A DNA stretch of 64,000 nt from Companilactobacillus kimchiensis (GCF_001438805.1 NZ_JQCF01000002.1:62001-126000); one strand, 5' to 3'. Shown: positions 49,016-58,168, counted from the stretch's first letter. The notes: generated from the sequence alone by a model not told the origin. A program made the numbers and translations.

Positions 49016-49297
49016 ATGGCAGCAAAAAAAATTGATTCAATAGATGCGAGTAAGAATTTTAATAAACTTGCAGATGAGGTAATTGATAATCAAGAAGCTT
49101 TGATCATTAACAGACCAAATAAACAAAACGTAGTCCTCATATCAGAACAGGAATATCGATTTTGGCAAGAGAATCTCTATGTATTGGGAAATAGTACCAA
49201 CCGAAAATATCTTGAGGAATCCTTGCAGCAACTAAAAAATAATCAAATTAAAACTTTTTCTATGGAAGAATGGAAAAAGTTGACTGATGAGGAATAA
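49016..49297 (+). CDS. Phd/YefM family type II antitoxin, 93 aa, without a recognisable toxin
   Basis: The N-terminal DNA-binding fold KIDSIDASKNFNKLADEVID, followed by ALIINRPNKQNVVLISEQEY, is the Phd/YefM pattern. The C-terminal half is helical and charged, as expected for a toxin-binding tail. No YoeB, Doc or other toxin gene follows. The next feature is the manganese riboswitch promoter only 5 bases after the stop. It is an orphan antitoxin, or a solitary regulator. Confidence 0.82.
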   Translation: MAAKKIDSIDASKNFNKLADEVIDNQEALIINRPNKQNVVLISEQEYRFWQENLYVLGNSTNRKYLEESLQQLKNNQIKTFSMEEWKKLTDEE

Positions 49298-49301
49298 GAT
49301 A

Positions 49302-49330
49302 TTGCTTTCAAATTCCATATCATTTATAAT
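49302..49330 (+). promoter_or_regulatory. promoter of the Mn2+ riboswitch transcript
   Basis: TTGCTT (49302-49307) and TATAAT (49325-49330) are separated by 17 bases, just upstream of the aptamer. Confidence 0.65.
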
Positions 49331-49340
49331 ATTGTTCAAA

Positions 49341-49430
49341 GACAAGGGAGTAACTTGCAGAAGTTAACCTGTGGCAAAATCGTCAGCAAGACCTAACGGT
49401 CTGGTTTTGTCTTAATTAGTGAGACTTGTA
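49341..49430 (+). ncRNA. yybP-ykoY (manganese) riboswitch aptamer
   Basis: The sequence contains the motif landmarks in order: AAGGGAGTAACTT at the 5' side, AAAATCGTCAGCAAGACC, the closing GGTCTGGTTTTGTC, and the 3' strand TTAGTGAGACTTG. This is the same arrangement as in the Lactococcus yoaB riboswitch. It is followed by a terminator and then a P2A-type ATPase gene, the usual target. Mn2+ binding is expected to prevent termination and switch on export. Confidence 0.88.
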
Positions 49431-49458
49431 CGCTTATTAAGTGTGCAGGTCTTTTTTT
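49422..49458 (+). terminator. expression-platform terminator of the Mn2+ riboswitch
   Basis: AGACTTGTACGC pairs with GTGTGCAGGTCT (three wobbles) and runs into seven T. Its left arm reuses the 3' strand of the aptamer, the mutually exclusive pairing needed for an ON switch. Confidence 0.82.
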
Positions 49459-49484
49459 ATACCAGAATAAGAGGAGGGTTTTTA

Positions 49485-52157
49485 TTGAAAGCACGTGATT
49501 ACGCATTAGATGAAGCAACGTTATTAAAGCAGTTTGATACTACTAAAGAGGGGTTATCCGACCAAGAGGCGAAAGCACGGTTAGACAAGAACGGTTCTAA
49601 TACGCTGGCTCAAGGTAAACGTAAGAATCTGTTCCAACGTTTTCTCTATCAATTCAAAGATTTTATGATCATTGTTTTACTGATTGCTGCCTTTGTCTCA
49701 GGTGTCTTGGCAAAGGAGTGGGCTGATGCTGGGTTAATTCTGGCCGTAGTTATTATCAATGCTATCTTCGGTGTTTTCCAAGAATCCAAGGCTGAGGAAG
49801 CTATCGACGCCTTGAAAGAAATGTCGACCCCAGAAGCACATGTCAAACGTGGCGGTGAATTAGAAACCATCAGTAGTGAAGATCTAGTTACTGGTGATTT
49901 GGTTTTACTCGAAGCTGGAGATGTAGTTCCGGCCGATATTCGTTTACTGGACTCAGCTTCAATGAAAATTGAGGAATCAGCCTTAACTGGTGAATCGGTT
50001 CCGGTAGAGAAATCAGCCAACATTTTAACCAATGAGGATATTCCTCTTGGCGACCGTAAGAACATGGCTTACATGAATAGTAACGTAACTTATGGCCGTG
50101 GTACTGGTATCGTTGTTGGAACTGGAATGAACACTCAAGTCGGACAGATTGCCGGGATGATCAATTCCGCTGAAGAAACTAGTACACCTTTACAAGATAA
50201 TTTGAACTCACTAGGTAAGGTTTTAACTTGGTTAATTTTAGCCATCGCAGCCATCATCTTTGCCGTGGGTATTTTCAATAATCCTGAAGGACTGCCAATG
50301 AATGAATTGGTCATCAATATGTTATTAGTCGCTATCTCATTGGCGGTCGCCGCTATTCCTGAAGGTTTGCCGGCAATCGTTACTATTATCTTGGCACTTG
50401 GAACGACCCGCATGTCAAAACGGAAGGCCTTAGTACGAAAATTACCGGCTGTTGAAACATTAGGTAGCACGGATATTGTAGCTTCTGATAAAACTGGTAC
50501 TTTGACTCAAAATAAGATGACTGTTGAAAAAGTTTATCAATACGGTCAGTTACAAGATGCTTCACTTGATATTTCTGGTTCTGACAAAGTTCTCCAAATC
50601 ATGACTTTCGCCAATGATACTAAGATTCAAAATGACGGTGTCTTACTTGGTGATCCAACTGAAACAGCCTTAGTCCAGTTTGGATTTGATCATAATTATC
50701 AAGTTGAAGAGGAATTAAAAAAAGAACCCCGAATAGCTGAAGTTCCCTTTGATTCAGAACGCAAACTGATGTCAACAATTCATGAATTGAATAATGGTAA
50801 ATTTTTAGTAGCTGTCAAAGGTGCTCCTGACATGTTGTTACAACGTGTAAGTCATATTCAAGCAACACCTGATGACATTCGTGATTTTAACGACAACGAT
50901 AAAAATGAGATTCTCCACCAGAATAAAACTATGGCCACAAAGGCTCTTAGAGTTCTAGCCATGGGTTATAAAATAATTGATCAGATCCCAGTGGAAGTAA
51001 ATTCTGAAACAATCGAACATGATTTGACTTTTGCTGGATTGATCGGAATGATTGACCCCGAACGTCCTGAAGCTGCCAAAGCTGTGGCGGATGCTAAGAG
51101 TGCAGGGATTCGACCATTAATGATTACTGGTGATCATCAAGATACTGCGGAAGCTATTGCTGGACGCTTAGGAATTATTAAACCTGGTGATGACGATGCT
51201 GTTATCACTGGCGCGCAATTGGATCAAATGAGTGATGCCGAATTTGCCAAAAAGGTTGGTCAATATTCAGTTTATGCTCGTGTTTCTCCAGAACATAAAG
51301 TTAGGATCGTCAATGCCTGGCAAAAGAAAGGTAAAGTCGTAGCTATGACTGGTGACGGTGTTAATGATGCTCCGGCCTTGAAATCAGCTGATATTGGAAT
51401 TGGAATGGGTATTACCGGAACAGAAGTTTCCAAAGGTGCTTCCGATATGGTATTAGCCGACGATAACTTTGCGACAATCATTGTGGCCGTTGAAGAGGGA
51501 CGGAAAGTCTTCTCAAATATTCAAAAATCGATTCAATATCTCTTATCAGCTAACTTGGGTGAAGTCTTAACTCTATTCATGATGACTTTGCTTGGTTGGG
51601 ATATTCTCTTACCAGTTCAATTACTCTGGATCAACTTGGCAACCGATACTTTTCCAGCGATTGCTTTAGGAGTTGAACCAACTGAACCTGGTATTATGAA
51701 ACGTAAACCACGTGGTAGAAAATCGAGTTTCTTGAGTGGCGGAATTGGTTCTTCCATCATCTATCAAGGAATCCTTGAAGGCTTGATCACACTTGGCGTC
51801 TATGGCCTAGCTATTCTGTTCCCAGTTCACACTGGAAATGCCGCTATGCACGCCGATGCTCTAACAATGGCTTATGCAACTTTAGCCTTGATTCAATTGT
51901 TCCACGCATTCAATGTTAAATCTACTTATCAATCAATCTTCAAAGTACATCCTTTTAGGAACAAAGTCTTTAATATTGGAGTGGCTGCATCATTTATCAT
52001 GGTAGCCGCAACTATTCTTATCCCTGGATTTAACAGTTTGTTCCACGTAACTGAACTAAATCTATTACAATGGAGTATTGTCCTTGGAGCTGGTTTATTG
52101 ATGATTCTAATCGTTGAAATCGTTAAGTTCTTCCAACGTCGCAACACTAAAGTTTAA
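49485..52157 (+). CDS. P-type (P2A) cation-transporting ATPase, likely Mn2+/Ca2+ exporter, 890 aa
   Basis: The motifs of a calcium-type ATPase are present: LTGESVPVEK (actuator), AIPEGLPAIV in M4, SDKTGTLTQNKM (phosphorylated Asp), KGAPDMLLQR and MTGDGVNDAPALKSADIGIGMG. There are about ten membrane segments. The start is TTG 49485, with AGGAGGG 7 bases upstream; the longer frame begins inside the riboswitch. The yybP-ykoY riboswitch in its leader argues for a role in Mn2+ (or Ca2+/Mn2+) efflux like Lactococcus YoaB. A hairpin terminator follows. Confidence 0.95.
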   Translation: MKARDYALDEATLLKQFDTTKEGLSDQEAKARLDKNGSNTLAQGKRKNLFQRFLYQFKDFMIIVLLIAAFVSGVLAKEWADAGLILAVVIINAIFGVFQESKAEEAIDALKEMSTPEAHVKRGGELETISSEDLVTGDLVLLEAGDVVPADIRLLDSASMKIEESALTGESVPVEKSANILTNEDIPLGDRKNMAYMNSNVTYGRGTGIVVGTGMNTQVGQIAGMINSAEETSTPLQDNLNSLGKVLTWLILAIAAIIFAVGIFNNPEGLPMNELVINMLLVAISLAVAAIPEGLPAIVTIILALGTTRMSKRKALVRKLPAVETLGSTDIVASDKTGTLTQNKMTVEKVYQYGQLQDASLDISGSDKVLQIMTFANDTKIQNDGVLLGDPTETALVQFGFDHNYQVEEELKKEPRIAEVPFDSERKLMSTIHELNNGKFLVAVKGAPDMLLQRVSHIQATPDDIRDFNDNDKNEILHQNKTMATKALRVLAMGYKIIDQIPVEVNSETIEHDLTFAGLIGMIDPERPEAAKAVADAKSAGIRPLMITGDHQDTAEAIAGRLGIIKPGDDDAVITGAQLDQMSDAEFAKKVGQYSVYARVSPEHKVRIVNAWQKKGKVVAMTGDGVNDAPALKSADIGIGMGITGTEVSKGASDMVLADDNFATIIVAVEEGRKVFSNIQKSIQYLLSANLGEVLTLFMMTLLGWDILLPVQLLWINLATDTFPAIALGVEPTEPGIMKRKPRGRKSSFLSGGIGSSIIYQGILEGLITLGVYGLAILFPVHTGNAAMHADALTMAYATLALIQLFHAFNVKSTYQSIFKVHPFRNKVFNIGVAASFIMVAATILIPGFNSLFHVTELNLLQWSIVLGAGLLMILIVEIVKFFQRRNTKV

Positions 52158-52171
52158 CTTTCTAGGTAAAA

Positions 52172-52236
52172 TAATAAGGCTCCTATGCTAATTGATTAGA
52201 TTAAAAATCCAATTAGTATTAGGGGTCTTATTTTTA
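52172..52236. terminator. terminator, probably bidirectional
   Basis: AATAAGGCTCCTATGCTAATTG pairs imperfectly with CAATTAGTATTAGGGGTCTTATT, followed by T residues. It lies between the plus-strand ATPase and the minus-strand RpiR gene. Confidence 0.75.
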
Positions 52237-52238
52237 TA

Positions 52239-53105
52239 TTATGCATTATCAGCTAAAATACCTTTTTGAATTATCTTCTGACGTTCATTTAAAGTTTCGA
52301 TATTCTTCCGAAAATTTCTTTTAAACATGCCAGCGTAAATACAATTCAAGAGAAATTCAAAACCAACTTGAGATGAAAAAGGTGAAATCTTAGCATAGTC
52401 TAATTCGTTGTTATCAGTAATTAGACTATATGTTGCAAATCTTAATAAGTCGGTTTGAGGATTACCAGTTAACAAAATTATTGGAACATGCTGTGATTTC
52501 AAATATTCCATTATCTTAGTGTAATGCTTCATCATTCCACCATAGGAAATAAACAGGGCACAGTCATTTACGGTCAAGTTAGTAGTGTTCCAGGCCTCCT
52601 CACGATACTCCTCTGGTATAATTGCAATTTTATTTAGCTTTACCAATTTATTTTGAAAGTATCTGGCTAATATTTGTGAATCACCCTGGCCATAGATCAT
52701 GATCTTATCGGCTTTTAAAAGGCAGTCACATATTTGAGAAAGCTTCTGTGTATCTAATTGCGCTACTGTTTCCGTAATCGTATTCTGAGTCAAGTTTGCT
52801 AAGGTTTCAGTAATTTCTTTATCGGTTGATTTCTCGTCAAAGGGAAAATTATTGTCAATTTGCTGATCTTGGTTTGATTTCAATATTGACGCCTTTATAA
52901 GGGCATTTTTAAATTCTCGATAACCCTTAAAGTGTAATTTTTGAGCCAATCTAATAATAGCCGAGTGCGAAGTATATGTAGACTCAGCTAGTTCGGTTAT
53001 TGTTAAGTTCGGTATTGATTCCAAATTTTTCAAAATAAAATCAACAATTCTTTTATCGGTCTCCGTAAAATCAGTAGTTTGTTTTAATAATTGAATTACT
53101 GACAT
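52239..53105 (-). CDS. MurR/RpiR family transcriptional regulator, 288 aa
   Basis: The N-terminal HTH (about 1-75) contains LTITELAESTYTSHSAIIRLAQKL, and the C-terminal SIS domain (about 115-255) contains IYGQGDSQILARYF and VPIILLTGNP. GGGAGG precedes the ATG. It is divergent from an SDR dehydrogenase and a sugar O-acetyltransferase with a palindrome AAACATTATGTTT in the gap, so it probably controls these two genes. The ligand is presumably a phosphosugar. Confidence 0.88.
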   Translation of the reverse strand: MSVIQLLKQTTDFTETDKRIVDFILKNLESIPNLTITELAESTYTSHSAIIRLAQKLHFKGYREFKNALIKASILKSNQDQQIDNNFPFDEKSTDKEITETLANLTQNTITETVAQLDTQKLSQICDCLLKADKIMIYGQGDSQILARYFQNKLVKLNKIAIIPEEYREEAWNTTNLTVNDCALFISYGGMMKHYTKIMEYLKSQHVPIILLTGNPQTDLLRFATYSLITDNNELDYAKISPFSSQVGFEFLLNCIYAGMFKRNFRKNIETLNERQKIIQKGILADNA

Positions 53106-53121
53106 ATATTCCTCCCAAATT

Positions 53122-53134
53122 AAACATTATGTTT
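53122..53134. promoter_or_regulatory. perfect 6-1-6 palindrome AAACATTATGTTT
   Basis: It lies 17 bases upstream of the RpiR start in the divergent region; a further AAACATTAA half-site is near 53164. It is a candidate RpiR operator. Confidence 0.45.
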
Positions 53135-53264
53135 GTCAAATTACTATTTATTAAACTTACTTTAAACATTAACTCCATTTTATACTAAAACTATTAATAA
53201 AATTAATTGTTTTTGCGATACTATTCCTTGATGAAACAAAAAGTTATTTGAGGGAGAAATAAAT

Positions 53265-53993
53265 ATGAGTAATTTATCAGGAAAAACAGCCATTATTACT
53301 GGAGCAAGTTCCGGCTTTGGTAAAGGTACAGCTTTAGCTTTCGCTAAGGCAGGATGTGACTTAATACTAACGGGGTTTAACGATGAAAAATTGCATCAAG
53401 TAGTTCTTGAATGTGAACAGTTCGGAGTTGAAGTGGTTTCTTATGCTGGCGATATTAAAGATGAACAAACAGCCATCAAAACCATTGATCTAGCAATGGA
53501 AAACTTTGGACATATTGATATTTTGATTAATAATGCTGGGATTGGTAGAACCTTGTCGATTGAAGATACCAGTATGAGTGACTTTGACTTAGTCATGAAT
53601 ACCAATGTTAGAGGTGCCTTTGCCTTCACAAAACAAGTAGTACCTAAAATGAAAAAAACCCATGATGGTCAAATAATTATGGTATCATCAGTGACTGGAA
53701 TTAAAGGACATTCAGACGAATCTGCCTATACTTGTAGTAAATTTGCTTTACGAGGTTTAGCCCAAGCCTTAGATCGTGAATTGCTTGATGATGGTATTAA
53801 AACTTGTGTCATCTGTCCTCATGCCGGTGCCACAAACTTTGAAGTTGGATATGGTCGTACAAAAGCGGGCGTAAAACAATCAGGCTTTTTAACACCTGAA
53901 GACGTTGGACAAGCAATGGTAAGTATTTGTTCTCAACCAAAAAATTCCAGAATTGTCGAAGTAAGATTAGCATCTAATAACGTCAAATACTAA
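53265..53993 (+). CDS. short-chain dehydrogenase/reductase, 242 aa
   Basis: Classical SDR. The NAD(P)-binding TGASSGFGKG (about 12-21), the NNAG motif at about 89-92, the catalytic Ser in MVSSVTG and the Tyr-x3-Lys in AYTCSKFAL are all present. The substrate is not determined. Its neighbours (RpiR and a sugar O-acetyltransferase) suggest carbohydrate or polyol metabolism. AGGGAG precedes the ATG. Confidence 0.93.
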   Translation: MSNLSGKTAIITGASSGFGKGTALAFAKAGCDLILTGFNDEKLHQVVLECEQFGVEVVSYAGDIKDEQTAIKTIDLAMENFGHIDILINNAGIGRTLSIEDTSMSDFDLVMNTNVRGAFAFTKQVVPKMKKTHDGQIIMVSSVTGIKGHSDESAYTCSKFALRGLAQALDRELLDDGIKTCVICPHAGATNFEVGYGRTKAGVKQSGFLTPEDVGQAMVSICSQPKNSRIVEVRLASNNVKY

Positions 53994-54006
53994 GAGGTAA
54001 TTTTAT

Positions 54007-54570
54007 ATGACTAAAAGTGAACTAGAAAAATTGGATAACGGTGAATGGTATTGTTTCAAAGATGCTGAAGTAGTTCAGAGAAAAGCCATCGCCGCACAAC
54101 TTTGTCAGGAATTCAATGAAATTCCGGCAACCGATCCTGATAAACAGACCGATAAAATCAAAGAAATTTTTGGATCATATGGCAAAAATATTTCCGTTCA
54201 AAGTCGCTTTAACTGTGATTATGGTCAAAACATTCACGTTGGCGATAATTTTTTAAGTAACTATAATCTCACAATTCTAGACGTGGCTCCAGTTAATATC
54301 GGCAATGATGTTATGATTGGACCTAATGTAGATATCTATACGGTAAATCATCCTATGAGTGCTCAAGGTAGACGTGATTCTTTGGGTAAAGGTTTTCCTG
54401 TTACAATTGGCAATGATGTCTGGATTGGTGGTAAATCGTCAATCATGCCTGGAGTGACGATTGGTAATAATGTGGTTATTGCTGGTGGAGCAGTCGTTAC
54501 CAAAGATATACCTGATAACGTCCTAGTTGGTGGCGTACCAGCAAAAATAATTAAAAATTTAAAAGGATGA
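54007..54570 (+). CDS. sugar O-acetyltransferase (maltose/galactoside acetyltransferase family), 187 aa
   Basis: The N-terminal Mac domain (about 1-60, starting [19 protein letters not shown]) precedes a left-handed beta-helix with hexapeptide repeats. These include [26 protein letters not shown], the active-site His in [18 protein letters not shown] and [12 protein letters not shown]. It transfers acetyl from CoA to sugars. It is 13 bases after the SDR gene and in the same operon. Confidence 0.93.
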   Translation: MTKSELEKLDNGEWYCFKDAEVVQRKAIAAQLCQEFNEIPATDPDKQTDKIKEIFGSYGKNISVQSRFNCDYGQNIHVGDNFLSNYNLTILDVAPVNIGNDVMIGPNVDIYTVNHPMSAQGRRDSLGKGFPVTIGNDVWIGGKSSIMPGVTIGNNVVIAGGAVVTKDIPDNVLVGGVPAKIIKNLKG

Positions 54571-54572
54571 AA

Positions 54573-55478
54573 CTAATTGGTTTCATCCTTTTTGATGTCA
54601 TATAAATGTTTAAAAACTAATTGAATTTTAAATTTATTATTATCCGTTTGTAATTTAACTCGTCCACCCAAGGTAGTAACTAAAGACTGCACGATGCTAA
54701 GGCCCAAACCAACACTCTGATTGGCTCGCGAATCATCTGCAGTATAAAACCTATTTAATAAGAGGGCACTGTTAGAGATCTTTTCATAAGTAATATTCTC
54801 AAAAGTTATGATTATTATCTTGTTAGTTTTAGTAAGTTCAACCGTCATTTCAGCAGTAGCATATTTAATAACATTACCAATAAGATTTTGAAAAATTCTA
54901 CGAAACATCATTTCATCACTGATTACAAAGACTTTTGGATCGATGCTCATTTTGACGTGAATTTTTTTATTGGTTAGTTGATCATAATAGTTAAATAATT
55001 CTTCCTGCAAGACATCTGATAAGTTGAACTTTTTCAGATTGAGATTCTTATCTTTTTCCTGAATTAAATTAAAATCCATTAAATAATGCAAATAGTAATT
55101 AACTGAATCAAGATTATTTTGGACTCGCTGTAAATCCTGGCGCTGTTTACCAGTACTAGTTTGATTTAGTAATTGCACATATCCCATTGAAACTGTTAAC
55201 GGGGTTTTAATATCATGTGTCAAATTTGTTAACATTCGATTGAATTGTTTGTTCTGAGTTTCTTGCCGCTCTTTTAAGAGATGCATCTTATTCAGATTAA
55301 AATTACAGGCCCAAGCTAATCGCTTAATAATAGGAAAACTAGTACTAGTAGTCACTTCACCATTAGTATCATTTTGATTGATATAGTTGAGATCCTTAGT
55401 GATTCGGATAATATCGTGAACAATCAAAAGCAGTATTACTAAGATGAACAAACTGATAATTGTCAGAAATAATAACAT
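54573..55478 (-). CDS. sensor histidine kinase without extracellular sensor domain, 301 aa
   Basis: One N-terminal membrane segment (about 2-22) leads almost directly to the DHp domain with phospho-His88 in NLTHDIKTPLTVSMGY. The ATPase domain has FQNLIGNVIKYA (N box) and SVGLGLSIVQSL (G2 box). The usual DxGxG G1 box is replaced by FENITYEK, as is common in some Firmicute kinases linked to ABC transporters. It is transcribed with the response regulator upstream and is divergent from an ABC transporter, which may be its target and possibly its sensor. Confidence 0.9.
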   Translation of the reverse strand: MLLFLTIISLFILVILLLIVHDIIRITKDLNYINQNDTNGEVTTSTSFPIIKRLAWACNFNLNKMHLLKERQETQNKQFNRMLTNLTHDIKTPLTVSMGYVQLLNQTSTGKQRQDLQRVQNNLDSVNYYLHYLMDFNLIQEKDKNLNLKKFNLSDVLQEELFNYYDQLTNKKIHVKMSIDPKVFVISDEMMFRRIFQNLIGNVIKYATAEMTVELTKTNKIIIITFENITYEKISNSALLLNRFYTADDSRANQSVGLGLSIVQSLVTTLGGRVKLQTDNNKFKIQLVFKHLYDIKKDETN

Positions 55479-55492
55479 ATTTCCAGATCCTT

Positions 55493-56164
55493 TCAGACAA
55501 ATCTAATTCCAATACCCCAAATCGAAACCAGATAGTCTTTTCCAGTGGCGTTCAGCAACTTGTGACGCAGATTGCTGATATGAACGTTTAGAGTATTGTC
55601 AGAGCCGTCAAGGTATTCCTCGTGCCAAACCACTTGAAATAATTGACTCTTTTCAAAAACCTGATGGGGATGCGCCAATAAGATTTGTAACAATCTGAAT
55701 TCCTTTTTTGAGAGAATTAGTTCTTTAGTGGCAGCAATGACTTCATGGGTTTGATTATTCAAACTAACATCTTCATATTGCAGTAAATTATCAGGTTTGA
55801 TAGTTGACTGATTACGCAATTGTACTTGAATTCGAGCTTGTAGTTCATCAACATCAAATGGCTTAGTCAAATAATCATTAGCTCCTTCATTCAACAGATC
55901 AACAGTTTTAGTTTTACTTTGAATGGCAGTTAAAACAATGATTGGTACTTGTGATTGCTGGCGAATAAACTTTAGAACACTTTCACCATTTATTTGAGGC
56001 AACATTAAATCCAAAATGATCAAATCTGGGTTACAGTTCTTGTATTCATTAATCCCTGTAACTCCATCGACAGCTTTAAAAATCAAATAGTTAGTCGATA
56101 AAACATCAAAAAGTAATGATTGGATATCCTCATTATCTTCAATAATCAATATTTTTGAATTCAT
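55493..56164 (-). CDS. OmpR/PhoB-family response regulator, 223 aa
   Basis: The receiver domain (1-118) has phospho-acceptor Asp52 in LIILDLMLPQ, Asp at 10-11 and Lys in LTKPFDVDEL. The winged-helix effector domain (about 130-223) has VWHEEYLDGSDNTLNVHISNLRHKL and ends VSIWGIGIRFV. It is 14 bases upstream of the kinase gene in the same operon. It likely regulates the divergent ABC transporter at 56305. Confidence 0.95.
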   Translation of the reverse strand: MNSKILIIEDNEDIQSLLFDVLSTNYLIFKAVDGVTGINEYKNCNPDLIILDLMLPQINGESVLKFIRQQSQVPIIVLTAIQSKTKTVDLLNEGANDYLTKPFDVDELQARIQVQLRNQSTIKPDNLLQYEDVSLNNQTHEVIAATKELILSKKEFRLLQILLAHPHQVFEKSQLFQVVWHEEYLDGSDNTLNVHISNLRHKLLNATGKDYLVSIWGIGIRFV

Positions 56165-56304
56165 GCCCTCACCCCACTTGATAAATTAATCTTATCCTAT
56201 TACTGACTTTGGTTCTGTATATTTAATAATTAATTAATGTTTAGTTATAAGATGAATTAATAACTGTTAGCTAAAATATTAAGTAAAGAGAGGGGAAGAG
56301 GACA

Positions 56305-57216
56305 ATGACAAAAAACATTTTAGCAGTAAATAATATTAGTAAAAATTTTGGGAAATTCAAGGCCATCGATAACGTTAGCTTTTCTTTACAAAAAGGGGAC
56401 ATTTATGGTCTGATTGGTTCCAATGGTGCTGGTAAAACGACTATTATGCGCTTGATTACACAATTATCACCTCTAAAAGTAGGTACGATTTCTTTATTTG
56501 ATAAAAGCATCAATCAACAGGCATTACGTCACGTTGGTTCTGTCATTGAGACTCCAGCAGCCTTTGATAAATTGACAGTTAAACAAAATCTTAAATTAAT
56601 TGCTATCCAACGTGGTATTAATAATCAAGATAAGGTCAAACAGATTATTAAATTTGTTGGTCTCACTAAAAAGGTTAATACCAAAGCCAAGAATCTGTCC
56701 TTAGGACAAAAGCAACGTTTGGGTTTAGCAATCGCTATTTTACCGGAACCAGATCTCTTAATTTTAGATGAACCAATCAATGGATTAGATCCATCAGGTA
56801 TTATTGAATTCCGTAGTTTACTACTAAAACTAAACCAAGAAAAGCAAATCACGATTCTGATCTCCAGTCACATTTTAACTGAGCTTTATCAAGTTTCGAC
56901 TCGCTTTGGTTTCATCTACAATGGTCGCCTGATTAAAGAAATAACTAAAGAGGAATTGGATAAAGTCAATCGTTCAGGACTTTTAGTAACAGTCGACAAT
57001 GTTGCTAAGGCTGCTCAAATAATTGATACTGAATTTCAAAATAAATTTACAGTTATTGATGATCAGAGACTTCTGATTCACTCTTTGGACATTGATTCTT
57101 CTGAACTAAACAAACACTTAGTAATGAACAATGTGTCGGTTATCAGCATGACCAAACAGGAAAGATCACTAGAGGATTACTATACTAACTTGATTGGAGG
57201 TCAGGAAAATGCTTAA
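56305..57216 (+). CDS. ABC transporter ATP-binding protein (BcrA/LanF-like), 303 aa
   Basis: Walker A is GLIGSNGAGKTTIMRL (about 36-51), the signature is LSLGQKQRLGLAIAI, Walker B is PDLLILDEPINGLDP, and the switch His lies in ISSHILTE. The C-terminal extension (about 220-303) is typical of ABC-2 exporters such as BcrA and LanF. Together with the permease gene, whose start lies just before its stop, and the divergent two-component system, it suggests peptide antibiotic/bacteriocin resistance. The substrate is unknown. Confidence 0.93.
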   Translation: MTKNILAVNNISKNFGKFKAIDNVSFSLQKGDIYGLIGSNGAGKTTIMRLITQLSPLKVGTISLFDKSINQQALRHVGSVIETPAAFDKLTVKQNLKLIAIQRGINNQDKVKQIIKFVGLTKKVNTKAKNLSLGQKQRLGLAIAILPEPDLLILDEPINGLDPSGIIEFRSLLLKLNQEKQITILISSHILTELYQVSTRFGFIYNGRLIKEITKEELDKVNRSGLLVTVDNVAKAAQIIDTEFQNKFTVIDDQRLLIHSLDIDSSELNKHLVMNNVSVISMTKQERSLEDYYTNLIGGQENA

Positions 57217-57976
57217 TCAATTAAGAACTGATTTCTATCGTCTGAGTCATACTTGGGGAATTTATATAACTTTTGCTTGTACTATTCTTTATGCTGCTAT
57301 GATTGTCATAAATAACGTAGTGGGTGGCATTATGGTAACTGGAGATTCGATGGCTAAATTGAATTCCAATGACATTTGGACTCTAAAGAATGGGTTAAAC
57401 GCCGCAACATTATCATCAAGTTTATTAGTTTATCTATTTATAGGAATTTTTGTTATCACTATTGGTTATGAATTCAGTCAAAAGACTTATAAGAATACGC
57501 TGGTCTCCGGAATTACTCGTTCACAATTTATTATCTCTAAATATCTGGTTATGTTGATCAATATTTTTCTCCTAACGCTAATCTATTTTATTACCAGTAT
57601 CGTTAGTGGTCTGATATGTAATAGAAGTGTCGGAACTAGCTGGAGCAATCTTTTATCACAAACAATTAATAATTCTATTGTAATTGCATTTTTCATCAGC
57701 ATTGTTTTTGGAATCGCGATTCTAGTTTTACTTTTAACGTCATCCAATGTTGCCGGTTCAATTTTTATCGTGGTTTTCCCAGTCATTATCAGTGTCCTAA
57801 ATAACATCGCTAATTGGACGTGGCTGAAGTATATTGATTTCTTCAGTGCTGCTATGAAAATCAGTTTAAAGTTGGTTACTAATGGTCAGTTATGGAATTA
57901 TGTAATTGTTAGTTTTGTAGTTCTTTTAGCTACAATTATTACATCTACCATAGTTATTAAGAATAAGGAGTTGTAA
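57209..57976 (+). CDS. ABC-2 type permease, 255 aa
   Basis: Six hydrophobic segments are visible (about 18-40, 65-88, 110-140, 155-178, 180-200, 225-250). YEFSQKTYKNTLVSGITRSQF is the typical ABC-2 permease segment after the second helix. ATG 57209 has GGAGG 8 bases upstream, inside the ATPase gene, which it overlaps by 8 bases. It forms the membrane part of the exporter with the protein encoded before it. Confidence 0.9.
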   Translation: MLNQLRTDFYRLSHTWGIYITFACTILYAAMIVINNVVGGIMVTGDSMAKLNSNDIWTLKNGLNAATLSSSLLVYLFIGIFVITIGYEFSQKTYKNTLVSGITRSQFIISKYLVMLINIFLLTLIYFITSIVSGLICNRSVGTSWSNLLSQTINNSIVIAFFISIVFGIAILVLLLTSSNVAGSIFIVVFPVIISVLNNIANWTWLKYIDFFSAAMKISLKLVTNGQLWNYVIVSFVVLLATIITSTIVIKNKEL

Positions 57977-58066
57977 GGTCAACATTGCTCTTTCTCAAGG
58001 GCATATTGGATTAATCAATCCGGCTGGATTTGGTGGATTCTAATAAAAATATTTACTTTTGAAACC

Positions 58067-58103
58067 AAGAGTAACAATCAAAAAATGATTGTTACTCTTT
58101 TTT
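58067..58103 (+). terminator. terminator of the ABC transporter operon
   Basis: AAGAGTAACAATCA pairs perfectly with TGATTGTTACTCTT around AAAAA and is followed by T residues. Confidence 0.9.
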
Positions 58104-58168
58104 GCATTAATTTGTATCTAAAAAAACTTTGCCTTGATATACTTGCCAATGAATTATGGAGGTACCCA

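Noticed and set aside
48759-49043. 94-codon plus-strand frame
   Set aside because: It starts inside a strong hairpin, has no ribosome-binding site, overlaps the antitoxin start and resembles no protein family.
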